Source: RGDT01 sp964630925
Lineage (GTDB): Bacteria > Planctomycetota > Planctomycetia > Gemmatales > Gemmataceae
Assembly (NCBI GenBank): GCA_964630925.1
Contig: CAZVZK010000009.1
Span: 54,633 to 118,632, forward strand
Direction: 5' to 3'
Length of the DNA stretch: 64,000 nucleotides
Shown: one piece after another, positions 47,756 to 55,129 of the stretch
How positions within the stretch are numbered: position 1 is the stretch's first letter
Layout of the letters: every line of letters starts with the position of its first letter
The notes under the pieces: model-generated
The model's input: the letters and a program-made list of their open reading frames with translations, nothing else
What the model was told of the DNA's origin: nothing
Database searches by the model: none
Made by a program: the position numbers and the translations under genes

Positions 47756-48664
47756 ATGCGCCTGCTCGACACGGGGTACAAGGAGCCGGTCCACACGCTC
47801 TGCTTCCAGCACGACGGCACGCACATCTTCGCGGCCCAGGGACGCTCGGAGGGCGTCCTCCGCTGGGAGCTTGCCTCCTTCACGGCGGGGATCACGCTGG
47901 AGCCGAAGGCCGGGCGCGTGGTGAGCATCGCCTGCTCGGCGGACGGCCTCGTCGCCGTCGCCGGCTCGTCCGCGGAGATCCGCGTTCACCATGCCCGCCC
48001 GCCCTTCCTCGGCGTCCTCCAGGCGAAATTGCGCCGCGAGTGGTACGACCCGTTCCCGGCGCTCGCCTTCTCGCCCGACGGGCGCTGGCTGTTCTGCTCC
48101 CAGGCCGCCGGCCCCTCGCAGCATGCGTTCCAGGCCACGGTGATCGAGGTGCCGGGTGGCCGCCGGCTCGACATACAACACGGCTGGTATCGCCCTCCTT
48201 GTCAGGCCGCGTTCAGCCCCGACGGCTCACGGCTGGCTCTCGCCTACCGTGCCCGCGAGGCCCACGTCGTGTCATTTCCGTCGGGCGGGCGCGTCCTCAC
48301 CCTGCCGCACGGGACCAAGGCGCACATGGCGGCCTATTCGCCCGACGGCGCGACGCTCGCCACCGCCAGCCCCGACGGCATCATCCGCGTCTGGGATGCG
48401 GCCTCGGGCCGGCCGCGGGCGCGCTTCAAGGGCCAGGCGAAGCCGCTGCACGCCGTCGCCTACTCGCCGGACGGACGCACGGTGGCGGCGGCGTGCGGCA
48501 CGGGGGCCGTGACGATGTGGGCCGTGGCGTCGGGCCGGGCGCGGGTGGCGCTCGACTGGGGCATCGGGGCCGTCCACAGCGTGGCGTTCGCCCCCGACGG
48601 CATGCGGGCCGCAGCCGGCGGGCTCGGCGTCGTCGCCATCTGGGACATCGACTGGGACGATTGA
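47756..48664 (+). CDS. WD40 repeat protein
   Basis: 302 aa from ATG 47756, where MRLLDTGYKEPVHTLCFQHDG begins the first blade. Repeated blades: LAFSPDGRWLFCSQ, AAFSPDGSRLALAY, AAYSPDGATLATASPDGIIRVWDAASGRPRA, VAYSPDGRTVAAACGTGAVTMWAV and VAFAPDGMRAAAGGLGVVAIWDI. About seven blades, i.e. one propeller. No export signal. The next WD40 gene begins 3 nt after the stop. Likely a protein-interaction scaffold; partner unknown. Confidence 0.85.
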   Translation: MRLLDTGYKEPVHTLCFQHDGTHIFAAQGRSEGVLRWELASFTAGITLEPKAGRVVSIACSADGLVAVAGSSAEIRVHHARPPFLGVLQAKLRREWYDPFPALAFSPDGRWLFCSQAAGPSQHAFQATVIEVPGGRRLDIQHGWYRPPCQAAFSPDGSRLALAYRAREAHVVSFPSGGRVLTLPHGTKAHMAAYSPDGATLATASPDGIIRVWDAASGRPRARFKGQAKPLHAVAYSPDGRTVAAACGTGAVTMWAVASGRARVALDWGIGAVHSVAFAPDGMRAAAGGLGVVAIWDIDWDD

Positions 48665-48667
48665 GCC

Positions 48668-49543
48668 ATGCTCCGCCTGAACGGCCCGCGCCGACCCATC
48701 CGCGCCGTGGCGATCTCGCCCGAGGGGCTGATCGCCGCCGGCGGCGATGACCGGCAGGTGTTGATCTGGCAACACCTGTCCGCCGACCCGGCGCACACGC
48801 TGCCCGCCCGCGACGGCGTCACGGCGATGGCGTTCTCGGCGTCGGGCCGACTGGCCGTCGGCGGCCGGGCCGGCTGGCTGGGCCTGTGGGGCGGTGAGGG
48901 GTGGGCCGACGGCCGGGTGCTGCACTTCGTCGATTCCCCGTTCGTCGCCGTCGCGTTCGACCGCCCCGGCGGCGCGGTCCTGGCGGCCCAGGCCAGCCGC
49001 AGCCACTACGCGGGCGCCCCCCACCGCCTCCTGTGCTTCGACGTGGTGCCGGGGTCGCGCACCACCCGCCTCGAATGGCCGGGCCAACTGGAGAGCGCCG
49101 CCTACAGCCCGTCGCGTGACCTGTTCGCCCTGGCCGGCACGCACCGCGGCGTCGAGCTGTGGGAGGTGGGCCGCCCCCGCAACGAGCCGTTCGCCTGGCT
49201 GCCAAACCGCGTCCGCGCCCTCGCGTTCTCGCCGGACGGTGGGCGTCTCGCCGCCGCGTCCGGCAAGGGCGCCCACGTCTTCACGCTCGACCCGCCGACG
49301 CGTCTGGCCGAGTGCAAGGGGCCGCGGACGCTGGTGTCGTGCGTGGCGTTCTCGCCGGACGGGCGGCACGTCCTGGGCGGGTGCGCCGACTCGGCGCGGC
49401 TGTGGGACGCGGTCTCCGGCAAGCAAGTTGCAGCGTGGGACTGGGGCCTGGGGGCGGTGCACGGCGTGGCGTTCGCCCCGGACGGCATGACGGCGGCGGC
49501 CGGCGGGCAGCGTGGCGTGGCGGTGTGGGACGTGGACGAGTGA
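48668..49543 (+). CDS. WD40 repeat protein
   Basis: 291 aa. Blades: AVAISPEGLIAAGGDDRQVLIWQHL, AMAFSASGRLAVGGRAGWLGLW, AAYSPSRDLFALAGTHRGVELWE, ALAFSPDGGRLAAASGKGAHVF, VAFSPDGRHVLGGCADSARLWDAVSG and VAFAPDGMTAAAGGQRGVAVWDV. The last blade is nearly the same as that of the upstream gene, pointing to tandem duplication. rtcB starts 88 nt downstream on the same strand, so a three-gene transcript is possible. Confidence 0.85.
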   Translation: MLRLNGPRRPIRAVAISPEGLIAAGGDDRQVLIWQHLSADPAHTLPARDGVTAMAFSASGRLAVGGRAGWLGLWGGEGWADGRVLHFVDSPFVAVAFDRPGGAVLAAQASRSHYAGAPHRLLCFDVVPGSRTTRLEWPGQLESAAYSPSRDLFALAGTHRGVELWEVGRPRNEPFAWLPNRVRALAFSPDGGRLAAASGKGAHVFTLDPPTRLAECKGPRTLVSCVAFSPDGRHVLGGCADSARLWDAVSGKQVAAWDWGLGAVHGVAFAPDGMTAAAGGQRGVAVWDVDE

Positions 49544-49631
49544 ACCGCCCGCGGCCGCCGCGTGTCCCAACCCTGTCGCGGTCCGTTGCCGTCTGCTATC
49601 CTGCACGGCACCACCCGCCGGAGGACGAGCG

Positions 49632-52616
49632 ATGGCGAAGGACGAATACCGCGGCCCGCTGGAGCCGGTGGACCCGTGCTGCTGGCGCATCCCCAAGAGT
49701 TACAAGCCGGGCATGCTCGTGGACGGCCTGATCTTCGCCGACGAGACGCTGCTCAAGCACGTCGTCAAGGACCAGGCCCCGGAGCAGGTGGCCAACGTCG
49801 CCTTCCTGCCCGGCATCCAGGTCGCCAGCATGGCGATGCCCGACATCCACTGGGGCTACGGCTTCCCCATCGGCGGCGTCGCCGCCACCGACCCCGACGA
49901 GGGCGGCGTCGTCTCGCCGGGCGGCGTGGGGTACGATATTAACTGCATTACGTTTCATTCTCTTGTTCGTGATCAATTCGGCCGCTCCCGCCAGATCGGC
50001 GAGATGGGCGACATTTCGGCGGGAGACAGGCTCGCGTGCTATGGGCTCGCTGAGGGGCGTGGCGACACGACGGCGGTGAGCCGTTGGTTCAGCCAGCGGC
50101 CGAAGTCGCCGGTCCTCAAGGTGCGGACGGCGGGGGGCGACGAGATCGAGGCGACGGCGGACCACCCGTTCTACACCCCGGCGGGCATGGTGCCGCTGGG
50201 CGAGCTGAAGGAGGGCGACAGGTTGGCGATGTCGCCCTTCGCGGGCGTCCCGCACGAAGAGCCCTCCGATGACGTGATCGTGTCGAAGGATGACATCACG
50301 GCGTTCCTGACCGGGCGCGGCAAGCATCACGCCGTCACCCAGACCGTGAACACCCTGGAGCGGCGCGGCCTGTTGCCGTTGCGGCTCTCCTCCCCCAGCC
50401 TGCCGTACCTGTGCAAGCTCCTCGGCTTCGTCATGGGCGACGGCAACATCCACTTCCAGACGAAGACCACCAAGGGCGTCGTGTTCTTCTCCGGCGACGG
50501 CCCCGACCTCGAAGACATCCGATCCGACCTGGCGGCCATCGGGGTGAAGGCCTCGCGAGTCTATCAACGGCAGCGGCAACACGCCATCCACAACGGCTAC
50601 CGCGAGACGACGTTCGAACGAACCGAAGAGTGGTGCAAGGTCGGCTCGACGGCCCTGGCGGCGCTGCTCGGCTGCCTCGGCGCCCCCGTCGGCAAGAAGC
50701 CCGCGCAGGATTACGGCGTGCCGGCGTGGCTCGACAAGGCCCCCCTGTGGGCGAGGCGTCTCTTCCTTGCCGGCCTGTTCGGGGCCGAGCTGTCGTCCCC
50801 CGCGACGATCACCGGGCACGACACGCTGTTCAACCCGCCGGTGTTGAGCATGAACAAGCGCGGGCCCAACGCCGACAGCGGCAGGGCGTTCCTCAGGGGC
50901 ATCGGCCGCTTGCTGGCGGGCTTCGGTGTCGAGGTGCAGAACCTCGTCGAGGATGAGGTCTCGCCCCTCGCCGCCAAGGAGCCCACGGTACGGCTGCGTC
51001 TCATCCTGTCCGGCAAACTCGACAGCCTCGTCGCCCTGTGGTCGCGGGTCGGGTACGAGTACAACCGCAAGCGACGGGGCAAGGCGGCCCTCGCGGTGCA
51101 ATACCTGAAGATCAAGGGCGCCATCCTGCGCCGCAGGCAAGAGGCGGCCGAGGAGGCCCGGCGGCTCGCGTCGGAGGGCGTCGCCCCCTCGGCCATCTAC
51201 GCGCGTCTGAAGGGGCCGCACGTCAACAAACGGTTCCTGGAGCGCTCGCTGTATGGGAAGCGGGAGACCCCGCCGCGCATCGGCAGTGCCTTCCCTGGGT
51301 TCGCCGAGTATTGCCGGACGGCGAGCGAAGGCCTGTCGCGCGACGGCATGGTCTGGGACACCATCGAGAGCATCACGCCCATTGACCACGACGGGCTCGT
51401 CTACGACTTCACGGTCGCCCACCCCGACCACAACTTCATCGCCAACGGCTTCGTGGTCTCGAACTGTGGCGTCCGCCTCGTGAAGACGAACCTCTCCTAC
51501 CGCGATGTCAAGGGCCACCTCCGCACGCTCATCGACGGCCTCTTCAAGGCCGTCCCCACCGGCGTCGGTAAGTCGGGGCGCTTCCACTTCGGCAACCCCG
51601 AGCTGAAACGCCTCATGCGCGAGGGCGTCGGCTTCCTCCAGGCCCGTGGGCACGCCACCGCCTCCGACGTCGCCCACACCGAGGCCGAGGGCCGGCTCGA
51701 CGGCGCCGAGCCCGACCTCGTCAGCGACCAGGCCCTGGCGCGGGGCCGCGACCAGTGCGGCACCCTCGGCTCGGGGAACCACTTCCTCGAGGTCCAGGTG
51801 GTGGATCACGTCTTCGACGAGCGCTGCGCCGCCGTCATGGGGCTGGAGAAGGATCAGGTCTGCGTGATGATCCACTCCGGGTCGCGTGGACTTGGGTATC
51901 AGGTGTGCGACGACGCCCTCAAGAGCCTGCGCAAGGCCCCGGAGAAGTACGGCATCGCGCTGCCGGACCGGCAGCTCGCGTGTGCCCCCGCCGACAGCCC
52001 GGAGGGCAGGCACTACATCGGCGCCATGCGTGCCGCCGCCAACTACGCGTGGTGCAACCGCCAGCTCCTCACGCTCCAGGCCCGCGAGGTCTTCGCCGAG
52101 ATCTTCGGCCAGACCTGGCAGGAGCTGGGCATGACCCTCCTGTACGACGTGGCCCACAACATCGCCAAGCTGGAGGAGCACGCGGTCAAGGGGCGGAAGA
52201 AGAAGGTGTGGGTGCATCGCAAGGGGGCAACGCGGGCCTTCCCGGCGGGGCACCCCGAGGTGCCGGACATGTACCGGGGCATCGGCCAGCCGGTGATCAT
52301 CCCCGGCGACATGGGCCGGGCGTCGTGGATCCTGGTCGGCCTGCCGGGCAGCATGGAGCGGACCTTCGGGACGACGTGCCACGGGGCCGGCCGCCTCATG
52401 AGCCGGACGGCGGCGGTGCGTTCGGCGGGCAGCCGTCGCATCGACAAGGAGCTGGAGGGGCGGGGGGTGATCGCGCGGGCGTCGAGCCGCAAGGGCCTCG
52501 CGGAGGAGCAGCCGGACGCCTACAAGAACGTGGACGAGGTGGTGGCCGTGGTCGATGGGGCGGGGCTGTCGAGGAAGGTGGCGCGGATGCGCCCCATCGG
52601 CGTCATCAAGGGGTGA
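49632..52616 (+). CDS. rtcB: RNA-splicing ligase RtcB with in-frame intein
   Basis: 994 aa precursor from ATG 49632 (GGAGGAC upstream). Mature RtcB is about 487 aa after splicing: N-extein residues 1-104 and C-extein 612-994. RtcB joins 2',3'-cyclic phosphate or 3'-phosphate RNA ends to 5'-OH ends with GTP and Mn2+. Conserved elements: GGVGYDIN/CGVRL (split by the intein), GRDQCGTLGSGNHFLEVQ, IHSGSRGLG, DVAHNIAK and FGTTCHGAGRLMSR, with the His that carries GMP. The 3' end from 52251 is duplicated at 54096-54404. Activity depends on splicing because the metal-binding Cys is C-extein residue 1. Confidence 0.96.
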   Translation: MAKDEYRGPLEPVDPCCWRIPKSYKPGMLVDGLIFADETLLKHVVKDQAPEQVANVAFLPGIQVASMAMPDIHWGYGFPIGGVAATDPDEGGVVSPGGVGYDINCITFHSLVRDQFGRSRQIGEMGDISAGDRLACYGLAEGRGDTTAVSRWFSQRPKSPVLKVRTAGGDEIEATADHPFYTPAGMVPLGELKEGDRLAMSPFAGVPHEEPSDDVIVSKDDITAFLTGRGKHHAVTQTVNTLERRGLLPLRLSSPSLPYLCKLLGFVMGDGNIHFQTKTTKGVVFFSGDGPDLEDIRSDLAAIGVKASRVYQRQRQHAIHNGYRETTFERTEEWCKVGSTALAALLGCLGAPVGKKPAQDYGVPAWLDKAPLWARRLFLAGLFGAELSSPATITGHDTLFNPPVLSMNKRGPNADSGRAFLRGIGRLLAGFGVEVQNLVEDEVSPLAAKEPTVRLRLILSGKLDSLVALWSRVGYEYNRKRRGKAALAVQYLKIKGAILRRRQEAAEEARRLASEGVAPSAIYARLKGPHVNKRFLERSLYGKRETPPRIGSAFPGFAEYCRTASEGLSRDGMVWDTIESITPIDHDGLVYDFTVAHPDHNFIANGFVVSNCGVRLVKTNLSYRDVKGHLRTLIDGLFKAVPTGVGKSGRFHFGNPELKRLMREGVGFLQARGHATASDVAHTEAEGRLDGAEPDLVSDQALARGRDQCGTLGSGNHFLEVQVVDHVFDERCAAVMGLEKDQVCVMIHSGSRGLGYQVCDDALKSLRKAPEKYGIALPDRQLACAPADSPEGRHYIGAMRAAANYAWCNRQLLTLQAREVFAEIFGQTWQELGMTLLYDVAHNIAKLEEHAVKGRKKKVWVHRKGATRAFPAGHPEVPDMYRGIGQPVIIPGDMGRASWILVGLPGSMERTFGTTCHGAGRLMSRTAAVRSAGSRRIDKELEGRGVIARASSRKGLAEEQPDAYKNVDEVVAVVDGAGLSRKVARMRPIGVIKG
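49944..51464 (+). other. Intein with LAGLIDADG-type homing endonuclease domain
   Basis: 507 aa, precursor residues 105-611, inserted between N104 and the Cys of G-Y-D-I-N-C-G-V. Block A starts with catalytic Cys (CITFHSLVRD). Block B is ATADHPF. Blocks F/G are VYDFTVAHPDHNFIANGFVVSN followed by Cys+1; the penultimate residue is Ser rather than the usual His. Endonuclease motifs are LGFVMGDGN (near residue 264) and FLAGLFGAEL (378-387, acidic E386). The first 15 codons (GAT ATT AAC TGC ATT ACG) are strikingly AT-rich for this DNA. Confidence 0.93.
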
Positions 52617-52631
52617 GTGTCAGAAGCCCCT

Positions 52632-52949
52632 TCACCCGTTCACCACGATCACCTCGACCTTGCTCTCACACCAGTTCGGCGAGCCGGGCCGGACGACATG
52701 GAAGCGGACAGTGATCTCGTCCTCTTCGGCGTGCCGGTAGATGCGGAACGTCCGGTCAGGCCAGCCCGCTCGCATCTCCTCTGCCCGGCCCCGGATGACC
52801 CGCTCGGCCTCCGCCACACGGTCCGCGCCGCCGAGGTGGATGTGGTTGACGAACGCCTCGCGCCCGATAGGGTCGAGCGACTCGAAGCCGTGCGAGCAGG
52901 TCAACTGCTCCGCGTCGAAGACGCATCCACAGACCTCGATCAGCGCCAC
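52632..52949 (-). CDS. Small protein, function unknown
   Basis: 105 aa from GTG 52949, chosen because a perfect AGGAGGTG lies 6-8 nt upstream. The frame is open further upstream only because of a frameshift in the preceding gene. Sequence: ALIEVCGCVFDAEQLTCSHGFESLDPIGREAF...RTFRIYRHAEEDEITVRFHVVRPGSPNWCESKVEVIVV. Mixed alpha/beta, no signal peptide, four Cys. No family recognised. It lies in the segment bracketed by the two rtcB 3' ends. Confidence 0.6.
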   Translation of the reverse strand: MALIEVCGCVFDAEQLTCSHGFESLDPIGREAFVNHIHLGGADRVAEAERVIRGRAEEMRAGWPDRTFRIYRHAEEDEITVRFHVVRPGSPNWCESKVEVIVVNG

Positions 52950-52975
52950 GCGAGCACCTCCTGGATGAGCGGGCC

Positions 52976-53285
52976 TCATTCCCACGCCCGCAACGCCTCC
53001 CCCGTGGCCCCGTAGACCTCGCCGGAGAATCCCACCGGCCCGCGTCAGCACCGCCAGGATTCTCTCGGCGTTCGTCTCCGCGTCCACCACCGGCCCGTTC
53101 ATCGGGATAGCCTTCTCCGCCTCGACGACCAGCTCCGCCCACGAACACCGAACCTCGACATGGTCCCAGTCGTCCGGCTCGTAACTCGTCCAGCCCTCCG
53201 CCCCGAACAAACACGCCAACTTTCGCACCGTCCTGGCCGTGTACAGGGTGCCGTAGAAGTTCGATGAGTCGGGGATGCACGCCAT
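52976..53285 (-). pseudogene. Small conserved gene with apparent frameshift
   Basis: Start ATG 53285 (MACIPDSSNFYGTLYTARTV). The in-frame sequence runs through AETNAERILAVLTRAG and then becomes low-complexity (GILRRGLRGHGGGVAG) and fuses with the next gene. Shifting by one base near 53032-53040 instead gives VGFSGEVYGATGEALRAWE and a stop at 52976-52978, right before the next gene's ribosome-binding site. I read that as the original C-terminus. The intact protein would be about 103 aa. Sequencing error or true mutation cannot be separated here. Function unknown. Confidence 0.6.
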
Positions 53286-53299
53286 CGGTGGGCCTCCCG

Positions 53300-53818
53300 T
53301 CAGCACGGCCCTGCCGGCAGGAACATGGCCCGCACCGTCGGCATTGGGAGGTAGAGGTGGAAGGGGTCATCGCGCATGGGGATGAATCCGTACTTCAGGT
53401 AGAACCGTTTCGCGTCGTCGTCCTTCGAGAACAGGTCCACGGCGAAGACGCCGATCCGCTCCGCCACCTCGCACGCGGTCTTCAGGAAGTGGAAGAGGAG
53501 CAGTTCGCCGAGCCGCCGGCCTCGGCACGAGAGGTCAACGGCCAACCGCCCCAGGTGGGTCGTCGGCAGCGGGTAGCGTGGCAGCCCGGTCTGGTCGTCG
53601 GGCGGGAGGTGGTCGCGCAGGAACGTCCCCGCCGACACGGCGCTGTAGGCCATCACGCGGTGCTCGCCGGGGCGCGTGACGACCCAGACGCGGCTGACCC
53701 CGCGCTCGTGGTTGGCCGCCGCGTGCAGCCGCAGGAACGAGTTCAGGGGCGCCTTGCCGCAGTCGAAGTCCCCGCGCTCGTGCCGGCCTGACAACGGCTC
53801 GATGCGCGCCTCATCCAT
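53300..53818 (-). CDS. GNAT-family N-acetyltransferase (toxin-like)
   Basis: 172 aa from ATG 53818. N-terminal FDCGKAPLNSFLRLHAAANHERGVSRVWVV is the pattern of TacT-type GNAT toxins ('F-x-C-G...L-x-x-F-L-...-A'). The acetyl-CoA loop region is LGRLAVDLSCRGRRLGELLLFHFL, then VFAVDLFSKDDDAKRFYLKYGF. Such enzymes acetylate aminoacyl-tRNA. It overlaps the upstream small gene by 8 nt (ATGGATGA), the usual antitoxin-toxin arrangement. The toxin role is inferred from family and layout. Confidence 0.87.
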   Translation of the reverse strand: MDEARIEPLSGRHERGDFDCGKAPLNSFLRLHAAANHERGVSRVWVVTRPGEHRVMAYSAVSAGTFLRDHLPPDDQTGLPRYPLPTTHLGRLAVDLSCRGRRLGELLLFHFLKTACEVAERIGVFAVDLFSKDDDAKRFYLKYGFIPMRDDPFHLYLPMPTVRAMFLPAGPC

Positions 53819-54002
53819 GCTCGTGCCGCTTCATGTACCGCCGGGCCGCCTCCAGGGCCGCCGCGACGGGCGCGGGCGGATGCTCGGCGTCATGCAGGAC
53901 CTGTTCGGCGTCCCGCTCCGAAAGGCGCACGCTACAGCCGTCGGCCGGCAAACGTGCCGGGGGGGCGGCAGGCTGGGGGACGGCGGTTTCGACGTGTTCC
54001 AT
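53811..54002 (-). CDS. Putative antitoxin (DUF1778 C-terminal-like)
   Basis: 63 aa from ATG 54002 (GGAGGG 6 nt upstream). The C-terminal half LSERDAEQVLHDAEHPPAPVAAALEAARRY resembles the toxin-neutralising C-terminal region of DUF1778/TacA antitoxins. The ribbon-helix-helix half of that family is missing; instead there is a Pro/Ala-rich 27-residue N-terminus. It overlaps the GNAT gene. It could neutralise without DNA-binding autoregulation; this is inference. Confidence 0.65.
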   Translation of the reverse strand: MEHVETAVPQPAAPPARLPADGCSVRLSERDAEQVLHDAEHPPAPVAAALEAARRYMKRHEHG

Positions 54003-54095
54003 TGCGAGCCCTCCGGTGTCATTCTACCACCTGACCGTCAGCGATCAAACCGAGCCCTCGCGCCGTCGCGCCGCCCCACTTGCCGGCACCGCAGG

Positions 54096-54404
54096 CACCC
54101 GGAGGTGCCGGACATGTACCGGGGCATCGGCCAGCCGGTGATCATCCCCGGCGACATGGGCCGGGCGTCGTGGATCCTGGTCGGCCTGCCGGGCAGCATG
54201 GAGCGGACCTTCGGGACGACGTGCCACGGGGCCGGCCGCCTCATGAGCCGGACGGCGGCGGTGCGCTCGGCGGGGAGCCGGCGCATCGACAAGGAGCAGC
54301 CGGACGCCTACAAGAACGTCGATGAGGTGGTGGCCGTGGTGGACGGCGCCGGGCTGTCGAGGAAGGTGGCGCGGATGCGCCCCATCGGCGTCATCAAGGG
54401 GTGA
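54096..54404 (+). pseudogene. Duplicated 3' end of rtcB
   Basis: Corresponds base for base to 52251-52616 except for a 57-nt in-frame deletion (between IDKE and QPDAYKN, losing 19 residues) and nine substitutions, all in third codon positions and all synonymous. The deletion is bounded by short GAG direct repeats. Homology ends at the shared TGA. The GMP-binding HGAGR is kept, but there is no start codon or ribosome-binding site at the head. It cannot make a ligase alone. Confidence 0.9.
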
Positions 54405-54425
54405 CGGCGGGTAGAGAAGACAGCC

Positions 54426-54571
54426 GATTCACCACAGTTGCACAGAAGACATAGAGAAGAGGAAGAAGAGAAAGACAAGAAGATATAGAAGGAAGGCGCG
54501 TCTTTGCTTTCTGCCTCTTTGCTTGTCTTCTCCGTGCTCGCTCTGTGATCTCTGTGCCTCTGTGGTGAATC
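54426..54571. repeat. AT-richer hairpin element with 12-bp terminal inverted repeats
   Basis: Perfect ends GATTCACCACAG (54426-54437) / CTGTGGTGAATC (54560-54571). The left half is purine-rich (AGAAGAGGAAGAAGAG) and the right half pyrimidine-rich (TTTGCTTTCTGCCTCTTTGC), so a long imperfect hairpin forms. Base composition is far lower in GC than the surroundings. It may also terminate the convergent genes on either side. Confidence 0.6.
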
Positions 54572-54588
54572 TCTTCCTCCTCCGCGGC

Positions 54589-55023
54589 CTACTTCGGCAG
54601 CTTGGCGAGGGCCGAGACCTTCTTGTCCAGCGCCTCGGCGAGTTTCTCCTCCAGGCGGATGCGCTTCGTCACCTTCTTGCCTCCGGACACGATGGCGATC
54701 TCCAGGTACGCCTCGTCGGCGGCACCGAGGGCCGGGTTCGACTTCATCTTGTCGAAGCCGCCGTCCTCGATCTCCTTCTGCAAATTCTTCACCTCGGCGG
54801 CGGTGAACTTGCCCTTCCTGCTCGTGCCCTTGAGGGGCTTGACCTCCCAGCTGCCGTCCTTGGCGACGGTGAACCAGTAGTGGGCGAACGGCATCCGGTC
54901 CGGATCGACGAAGCCCCCGCCCCGGTGCAGGGCGATCACCGACCCGTCGTCCTTCTTCGCCTCGTCCGCGGACGCCACGCCCATCGCACCCACCAACGCC
55001 ATCAACAAGCCCATCCGGATCAT
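54589..55023 (-). CDS. Small exported protein, function unknown
   Basis: 144 aa from ATG 55023. The signal peptide is MIRMGLLMALVGAMGVASADE. The mature part has FAHYWFTVAKDGSWEVKPLKGTSRKGKFTAAEVKNLQKEIEDGGFDKMKS and a C-terminal YLEIAIVSGGKKVTKRIRLEEKLAEALDKKVSALAKL. This resembles a family of small exported planctomycete proteins with a beta domain followed by Lys-rich helices. No function known. The start context is weak but the signal peptide fixes it. Confidence 0.75.
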   Translation of the reverse strand: MIRMGLLMALVGAMGVASADEAKKDDGSVIALHRGGGFVDPDRMPFAHYWFTVAKDGSWEVKPLKGTSRKGKFTAAEVKNLQKEIEDGGFDKMKSNPALGAADEAYLEIAIVSGGKKVTKRIRLEEKLAEALDKKVSALAKLPK

Positions 55024-55129
55024 GTCGCGTCTCCGTGAATCCTCCGGCCCCGAGGGTCGGCCCACGGCCGCTCCCGGTCAGCCGATAGTTAGACGAGGCA
55101 AGCGGCCGGGGGGTTGCAAGATGGCGCCC

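Noticed and set aside
49596..52382. Long open frame (about 928 codons) on the minus strand opposite rtcB
   Set aside because: High-GC codon usage leaves antisense frames open. The opposite strand encodes clear RtcB and intein motifs, and the antisense protein has no recognisable domain.
52632..53306. Single 224-residue minus-strand protein
   Set aside because: Better explained as two genes joined by a frameshift: a natural C-terminus and stop appear in the neighbouring frame, and the second gene has its own perfect ribosome-binding site.
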